From Gigantopelta aegis (taxonomy: Eukaryota; Mollusca; Gastropoda; Neomphalida; Peltospiridae), in the NCBI RefSeq assembly GCF_016097555.1, contig NC_054704.1:31767554-31831553 (forward strand): a DNA stretch of 64,000 nucleotides. Reading direction: 5' to 3'. Below, in pieces: positions 26,201 to 35,200 of this stretch. Under the pieces are notes generated by a model that was not told the origin of the DNA, made no database searches, and worked only from the letters and a program-made list of their open reading frames with translations. Position numbers and translations under genes: made by a program. The first letter of the stretch is position 1. Every line of letters starts with the position of its first letter.

Positions 26201-29200
26201 CGATTTCTGCCGTTTTCTCGTCACCCGTTATCGTTATATCTATGTCTGACGTTTTTACATTTTCTGAAACAACATTAACCTCTACAGTATTTGTTTTTGT
26301 CATTTCCCGCTCAAAATAGGGGTTTAGCCAATCTACGTGTACAATGCAACGCGATTTTCCCACATCAGAAATTCTGCGGATTATTTTATATGGCCCGTTC
26401 CAGTATGTTTGCAATTTTGGGGATATTCCAATACGCTCCAGAGGTGTATACAGCCACACCAGATCACCAACCTGAAATTTACTGAAATTTAGATGTGTTT
26501 TGTATAGTCGTTTTTGCCATTGTAAATCCTGCCCCAAATGTTTTCTAGCTATTTCATGTACTGGTTGCAACTTTTCTTCTAAACGTATGACAGATTTGTG
26601 CAGCGACTCCTCTGGATTTCTAGTCGGGAGCCCGGGTAGAATTTCTACTGGGAGGGTGACCTCACATCCCAACATGAAATTAGGAGTGAATCCAGTGCTT
26701 TTGTGTTCAGTGGAACGGTACTCCATGCACACCATTTGCGAACATTCGTCCCAATTGCGTTGGTTCTCATCTACATAAGCACTAAGCATGGCTTCTATAG
26801 TGCAATTTAACCTTCCCACCATGCCACCAGATTGTGGATGAAACGGTGTGGACCTTGTCTTTTCAATGTGCAGCAGAGTACACATCTGTTTGAATAAACT
26901 TGATCTGAGTGGATGATACAAGGAATTCCTAATCTGCTAACCACCTGACTAAGAAAAGCGTCAGCTACTGTAACAGCTTCCATATCTGGCAAGGGTACTG
27001 CCTCTATCCACTTTGTGAAATAGTCCTGTATCACTAATATATACGCATTCCCACGTTTTGACCGGGGAGAGGTTCCATAAGGTCCATGGCAATTCACTCT
27101 ATGGGTTCGCCTGAGATACACAACTGCATGGATGCGTGTGTCTTTCTTCCACAGGTTTTCCTTTTTGCACACTGGTTGCAGGCTGCACACCAGTCTGTTA
27201 CGAACTTCTGTAATCCAACCCAGTAAAATCGTCTGACTTTTGCTGTTTTGATGCGACCTTCATGGTACTGGGTCAAAATATCTTCTTTCATTTTTTTTAT
27301 CTGAAACAGGAACAATAAACTAACGTAAAGCAGGGGCACCATCCAGTGTTTTCCACTGGCGGTACAACATTCCTTTCAGCACACCCAATACATGAAATTG
27401 CGACCAGTAGGTTTTAAGTGCACCACTTCTTCGTGGAATGTCCTTCCAAGGCGGTCGTTTTCCTCTGACTACCCATTCTATCACTTGTGAGATATCCGTA
27501 TCCTTTTGTTGTACCTCTATCAATTCCGGTACCTCACGACTTTTTACACTCACTCACCTAACTCAAGCTCCACATTCAGATTGCCTCCCACATTGTTTAC
27601 ATGGTACCCTAGAAAGTGCGTCAGCATTTCCATGACTACGCCCAGCTCTGTGTCATATCTCACAATCAAAAGTTAAGAGAACATCCAGCCATCTCGCAAG
27701 TTGTGTGTCTCAGGCAAACCCATGGAAGTGTTTTATATTTTATCAAAGTACGGGCATAGTCCGTTTCAATATGAAGAAAGCGGTAAAGGATATTTTATCT
27801 GCACTTTCCAAAGGCAAAACAGTACATATCAGGACTGGTGAAAACCTGAGATGATTGGGGGTGATCAATCTCGTGACCCATCATCATATATCAGACAAGA
27901 CCACTGAACTATAACATACACACACGCGTGTACGCACACACGTGTGCGCACACACACACGCACGCAGCACATACACACACGCACGCAGCACATACACACA
28001 CGCAGCACATACATCCACACACACACAAACTGTTCTCCACAACTATTACTTAAAAAGTGGTTCTGTGTTATTCAATCTCTGAAAAACTGCATATTTAAAT
28101 GTCCTCATGTTATATGGTAAGAATAACTGAAGTGACAGCTAGTTTCCCATCACTGTCTAGATCATGTCACAGTTACCACATGTAAAATGCTTAATAGCTG
28201 TTGGTTAAAAATATTTTGGCTCACACTAGAACATATTTTGGTTTATCCATTTTTCAGATATATAGAGTATATCCTTGAAAATCATTAAAATGTGGTTAAT
28301 TCAAGAAATGTTTTATTAGCCAAAGACTAAATGTTGTAGCCACACTTTGTATTAAAATGAACAATTAGCTAATTTGGCAATGGACAGGGTGAATCCTAGC
28401 GTTGTGAAGCATTAATTTTTATTGGCTATTTTTTTTAGTTAATGATGTTGGATGTTTTCTCCCTCTCTGTTCAGACCCAGTCCGATGTGGTACCTGAAGG
28501 ACATCAGGAAGATTCAGGGAGTGATGTCATCTTTGTAGCAAGTGATGAGGAAGAGGTGATTAATAGAATGATGTGAATAAAATGCAGGTTTAGTATTGAA
28601 TATTAACACAAAGGTGTATATGCAAGTGGTGAGGAAGAGGTGATTAATAGAATGACGTGAATAGAATGCAGGTTTAGTATTGAATATTAACACAAAGGTG
28701 TATATGCAAGTGGTGAGGTAGAGGTGATTAATAGAATGACGTGAATAGTATGCAGGTTTAGTATTGAATATTAACACAAAGGTGTATATGCAAGTGGTGA
28801 GAAAGAGGTGATTAATAGAATGACGTGAATAGAATGCAGGTTTAGTATTGAATATTAACACAGGTGTATAGGCAAGTGGTGAGGAAGAGGTGATTAATAG
28901 AATGACGTGAATAGAATGCAGGTTTAGTATTGAATATTAACACAAAGGTAGAGCATCAGATGATTCTGGATTCCATGCAGGGTGGTCAAGAAGCAAATTG
29001 TATTACACAGCAAGTCATGTAGCCACATAGAGGATTACTTTAATGTACAGGTTTTCTTCATTAAGTTAACATATAAAAAACAACAGTGAAGCAGTTTGCT
29101 TCATCTGCCCTTTGAAACACATGAAGTTAATTTATGTGTTACTCATTAAATTTATGCTATTTTTTTTCCAAATGCAAATTTCCGACGCCATAAATAAAAT

Positions 29201-32200
29201 GTGTTGAGTTCGTCGTTAAATAAAACATTTCCTTCCATCCAATTGCAAATTAGATTTATTCAGTTCTCATGGTTTTATAGACTTAAGCATTCCTTGATGC
29301 AGTTCATACATTCTTGAAAGGAAAATGTTGGACTGTTTTTGTAGTAAATAAATAATCCTATAAAGTTGAAGTGGGTTTTTTTAAATATAATAAATGTCAA
29401 CTTTTGGAAAGAAAATTATTTTACTGCAAGTGATTATTTTTTATTATTATTTTTTTAAATAGTGTGGTCAAATGCAAGCATTTCAAGGCAATGAAATTGT
29501 TACAGAATTTGCTGTGAGTGTGCTTGTGCAGCTGTTTTATTGTATATATTCAGTTTGCTTTCAAGACCTTTGACCTCAATGGATATTCTAAGTACTTAGT
29601 TTAAATAGTAATTTTGTCATCTTGATAATTAGTTTTAATTTTTTCATTCTTTTTTTAAATTTACTAAACAGGTACCAGTAATTTACAAATAGCAATTTAC
29701 AAAAGCATGTTCGGCATGATATCATATTGCCTGTTTTTATTAGTGAAAACTAATAAATATGTTTTTAATGAATCTGATGATAAGATGGATGAGGAAGATG
29801 ATGATGATGATGACGACGACGATGATGACGATAACGACGATGATGAGGATGATTATGAAGATGACGAGGATGATAAAACTGGAGGCCAGGATGATGATGT
29901 TGTCATCATAGGTCAGTTTGTTATTAATATGTTATTCATTGTGCAGCAGTGAACATGTTTTTACAAGTTTGTTATTAATATGTTATTCATTGTGCAGCAG
30001 GGAACATGTTTTCACAAGTTTGTTATTAATATGTTATTCATTGTGCAGCAGGGAACATGTTTTCACAAGTTTATTATTAATATGTTATTCATTGTGCAGA
30101 GGGAACATGGTCTGATTCATGATGGCTGTAATTTGAAAATTGATTAGCAGCTACTATGTAATGATTTAGAATTGTGTAACAATGTCTGAAACTTACATAG
30201 CAAATCACAAACGCGACACTGCATAAAATGTTTCCTGTGTATATGTGAACAAAGGTACCAAATAAAATGTTTTGTGCCTAGACGTTTGAAGGGTATTGTT
30301 CTTAACAAAATTATATAGATGAGATAAACTGAGATAAAGTTAATTATAATCTATATTACCTTAAATACCAAAAAAACAGTATTCAGTGGGTTCTAACAAT
30401 TGCTGGGCATGGAAACGAAATCCTTAGGCCTGCTAACCATCCTACTCTCAGAGAAGTCATATAATAAAATTGCACTTCTTTGTTGCCAAGATTACATCTA
30501 ACGGACAATGGGGATTGAAAAATGATTTGTCATGGGAAGAAATAAACATTTTATGATCGGTCCTACATGCTTGAACATAAAAAAGAGGAAGTTCGCAGTG
30601 TTAAATTGTACTGAATACACATTATATACTTGTATACTTATCAACTGGTAAATCACTTAACTCTTTCCTTATATGCAGATGTCGATGACAATGATCAGCA
30701 GGTGGAGTCACGGAATGTAGCGGAAGCACCTGCAGAATCACAACAACCGGTGATCTCACAACAGTCGATAACCAGTTCAAACCCACCACCCCTGCAGTCA
30801 GTCGGCCAGCAGGCTGTTGGGCGAGCACAGTTAGCTCCCTTTATTCTTGGGGTAAGTTGTTTTCAAAAACCGAAATCGAAATAGTAAAGAACAGTTGTAC
30901 AGATTACCAGCAGGTTACACATGTCAAGTAAGTCGAGAACGGTACTTAGTTATTTTAATTTGTCAAAAAAAGAAGTGAAATGATTGATTTTTGCATTGTT
31001 TTAGATAATTTGGCGAAATGTTCTGCTCACCCAGAGATAGCCCTAATACTAACTTGAATTAAGCAGTCATTTGTTTTAAAAACATGTATTATTTATCTGT
31101 TAAAAGTATGTGAACCAGTCATGACTTCTGAACCGAAAATGCTGTTTAAACCATGAGTCATTGATGACGTAATATTCAACGTATTGCTGAACATTAATGG
31201 TAGTTTTTTGGTAATCACGTGACATACAGTCCTTCCACTAATTTTCTTAATTTAGGGATGTTTCAGGATTTCAGTCTTGTCGTTTCCAAATGATTCCGTA
31301 TGTGTACTAGCCTGGTATAGGCATTTTGCAAATGTGACGATCTGTAGTACTCCTAACCGTTGATAACATCTCCGCAGACACTGTATGGTGTCTGATGAAC
31401 ACCACAATGTCCAGCAGCAATGTTTTGTGCCATTCCAACATTAAGCATACTAATCGCTTGAAGATGTCCATTTTCTGAGAGGCGTGACATCACTTTGATG
31501 ACAATCAGATACCACCAAAAGTGTTTTTCTGAGTTTTGCAGTCCATTGAGAAGGAAAATGACGTCAACAAGGAGCATGTGACCCAAAATGTGCCTTTGAC
31601 AATCTGTGCGCATAAAGTCTGAATAGCATGTGAAATTGACAGAACATCTTTGGACTATCAAAGAGAATGGTTAAACAATCATTTTCTTAAATTTTCATGG
31701 CCACACTTCAAGTAAATAAAATTTTGCATTCATTCATTTCGGTCACAGAAACTTTTTTCCATTAGTATAGATGGTTGCTTAACACAAATTTGACTAACAT
31801 TTATAAACTTGAAGGTGTAATTTTCCAGCATAATATTGAGTATAGCCACATAATTGTTTCCATGCATTATTGCTGCAATATGTTTAAACATGACAAATAC
31901 ACATTTATAATTTCAGTCTCAGCCCGGTCCGTTCGAAGAAGAGGACTGCACTGTTCCCAGCACTCCGACTCTCTCACTTCCTCGACGTGGAGATGGGTTC
32001 GCAGAAGCTTTAAAGTATGTTAGAAAACAGTGCTCAAATTTCCATAATATCTCAAAATGATCAATCATATTATATACATATTTTGCAAGTTTGGTTATGT
32101 TATAAAGAACAGGAATGCATGCTATACATTTTGAAATATTATATTAGGGAACATTGTATTTAGTATTGTGTCGCAATGTGTTATGCAAGTTTCAGAGATC

Positions 32201-35200
32201 GCTACACAATATTAAAACATTAGTTGTTAATCAATTTTCAGTTGACTAGAATATTACTAATCAAGATTTTAAAAACAAAATGTTTCCTAGATATATTTAC
32301 TTGCAAATGGCTGTTCCATTAAAAGCAAATTTCAGTTTGATGATTTAACTAGGAAATTGACCCAAGACATTAATACCCTGTGATTTGTATTGAATATTTT
32401 TATATATTTGGTTGTAGTTCTCCTCACGTTCCTCAGAGTTTTGTGTTTGGCAGTGGAGTTGAAGGTCTCAGCCAGCCAGAACTGGCACAGCTAGAATCAC
32501 AGAGAGGTTAGTGAAAATTAAATATCACTTAGCAATTAGTATGTGCTACAAAGTTATACGGGGTTTCTTCTTGTAATTTTAATATTAATTACAACAAATA
32601 TTTGCAGATGTTGTTTTAGTCACTACTGTAAAGCCTACGTAAACTGAGTGTTGCATATATTTCCGTACCTGCATTTAACTTATAAAAATAGAACTTGTGT
32701 AAAAATATAAATAGCAGAGGGTCAGGGTAAATGAGGCCAAACTAATCAGGACCTTGTAAAAATACTGTTGGGTTATTAAACGTTCTCCATCTTTTCCTGT
32801 CAGTTGTAATCTATTTCTCTATATACACCCTATTTCTTTTATTTTAGGATTTTATTACTTTGTTTTCAGTAAAAAAAACACCTTAATTATGGGGCATGTT
32901 TTTTTTTTTAAAACCTACTTTCAGTTCTTGTTATTTTAATTTTGTCCACAGCACTAGGTATGGACGACACCCGGATGGATTTGTCTCAATTTGATGACGC
33001 CGGAGGTCGACCTGTCCCCTCCATGCCAGTTCCTGCAGCAACTCCCAGTAAGAATACTTGCATTTAAATAATACAAAATGGAGGTTAGAATTAGATATTC
33101 TGTATTCAAGGAAATTGGTAAAGCAGATTATTAGCATTTTAAAACATTTGGACCAGGTGACAAGAAAAATGTACATGCATGAAAAACTAGGGTCAGTGGT
33201 TTGTCTGTAAGAAGTTGAGATGTAGGTATTTTTCAGTGGCAGCGGTTGCGGTAACGGCATCAATGTTTGGGTGAAAGTTTTATGTTTAGATCAGTTTCTC
33301 TCACACTTTTAGTCCTAGGTCTGTGAAACTATGTTTATAGTTGCACATATGGATGTTCATCACAGTGCACCAAACCTGTTTATGGTAGGCAACACATTTA
33401 ATTCCACAGAATTCTTGGGTTTAAATCATGAATATGTACTGCATAGTTATGCCATAAATATTGGTTAAACTGTTTGTAAGACTTGTACTGGGTAGGATTG
33501 AAAGCAATTACTTAAAAATAAAAAAGATTATCTCAGATAATCGGTGTTCAACCAGGTTTAGAAGATTTGAGCCAGTCATACATGTCATTCTAAGAACTTT
33601 TATCTTGTTTTAACCTTTAAATTTTGGGCCTTTAATTAAGTTGGTGTACTCTTCATAGAGTTGTACAGTGAAACCAGTTAAACTGGACACCCCAGGGATG
33701 AAATAAAAAGTCTGCATCCAGTTTAGGGAGTTTCTGTTCTCTAATAATAATAAAAAAAGGAACCTAAAAAATTGTCTGATTTTGAGGGAATTCTAGTTTA
33801 CTGAGTGTCTGATTTTGAAGGGTTTAACTGGATTCATGGGTATCTCTCATATGAGCTATTAGCAAGCCTACAAACTGTATATTCTACACACACACAGAGA
33901 ATATGTGAGAAGAAAAATACTAATACACTTAATCAGTCCTTGAAATTCGGACAAGTTTACTACGGCAGTTAAGTGCTGTCGCAAATAAATTTTGCAACAG
34001 CACTACGGCGGCAATTTTAAAGAAAAGATTATTGCTGTCAAAACTATTCATCTATGATCCACTGCAGTAATAATATGCTAAAAGATGACATCTCAACTTT
34101 ACTTTAGTACTCTTCTATAGTACTCTTCTATATCGGAATAAACCGATTTATATTAATTGAGGAAACATTGGGCCACACTAGATTATAAATGATTTTTTCT
34201 GGGATCTGTAATTGGACAGAGTTCAGAGAAAAATGTCTAAAGACTTTTCACCACACTCAGATTTGCCGATTGCCGCTGAGAATTTCGAGGACTGCTTAAT
34301 TACTCTAAAACTTCAGCAAAACCAGGGCTTAATATTGACACTATTTTATATATTAAGGTCGACGACAGTCACTTTTCGCACCCTTGTTTTGGGTTTGTAC
34401 ACAATAAATATAGCATATCTTACCGTAATTTCGTAAAAGGTACAATTTTTTAATCACAAGATTTTCTTCAAACACATTCAGATTCATTAGTAATGTTCAA
34501 ACAAAAAAATTTCAATAGCAAGTTTGCATTGGAATTTTTCCAGCATTCTTAAAATGGAAATGTGATGTACCCACTGTATGATTATTGTAAGGCGATTCAA
34601 AGTGACGTCATTGGAAATTAGCTACATTATTACAATGCTTCACCACATTAAAATAAAAACTGGTCTACTAACCTTGACCCCTGTCAAATTTCTATAACAA
34701 GCGGACAATGTTGTTAACAGGTTGGTATTTTGTAATTATTCATAATTCTGGACAAAATATTAATTTTAAGTTTCAAAAGATGAAAGAAATAAAAAGTATC
34801 TTTTGTCAAATATATTGTATCAAAAAATTACCATTGGATATGTTTTATTTACTGTGTACGAAGCCAAAACAAGGGTGCAAAAAGTGACTGTCGTCGACCT
34901 TAGTTATTAAATTCTGTTTACCTTTCTATATCAGCTATGTATAATACATCATAGTTAAAATGATCCTCTTCTCTAGTATTACATAATCTATATTTTACAG
35001 CTGCGACACCTACAGAATCTGTTTCCCAGCCACCTGAGTCTGTTACTGCTGTTAAACCTGATGACGCTGCTAAAGAAACAGAGCCTACAGCTGCACAAGA
35101 CAAACCTGCAGAAACCATTCAAGAAGGGTAACTCTGTCTCCATATTCCTACATTGATTTTGTTATATTGTGCACCAACAATATTTGTATGATAATCAGTT

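Larger units (their letters stand above)
23167..27768 (-). mobile_element. Ty3/gypsy-type LTR retroelement, broken fossil, antisense in a TPR intron
   Basis: The element lies on the minus strand within TPR intron 20. TG...CA ends at 23167 and 27768 are flanked by ATAT on both sides (23163-23166, 27769-27772), a 4-bp target duplication. Parts seen, in element order: a short 5' LTR remnant (27731-27768), the end of the RNase H region with the family motif HGNADALSR (near 27630), integrase (26178-27553), a downstream region with small frames of unknown role, a purine-rich polypurine tract directly at the LTR edge (25022-25040), and a long 3' LTR (23167-25021). Gag, protease and reverse transcriptase are not seen. 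It is clearly broken, with several breaks. The two LTR ends are near-identical over only 38 bp, too little to date it. Confidence 0.85.

Noticed and set aside
28514-28861. Minus-strand protein with a 28-residue repeat
   Set aside because: It is a by-product of the 84-bp tandem array, whose period is a multiple of three.
29918-30115. Plus-strand repetitive protein of 65 residues
   Set aside because: It arises from the 51-bp tandem array in an intron; the period is a multiple of three.
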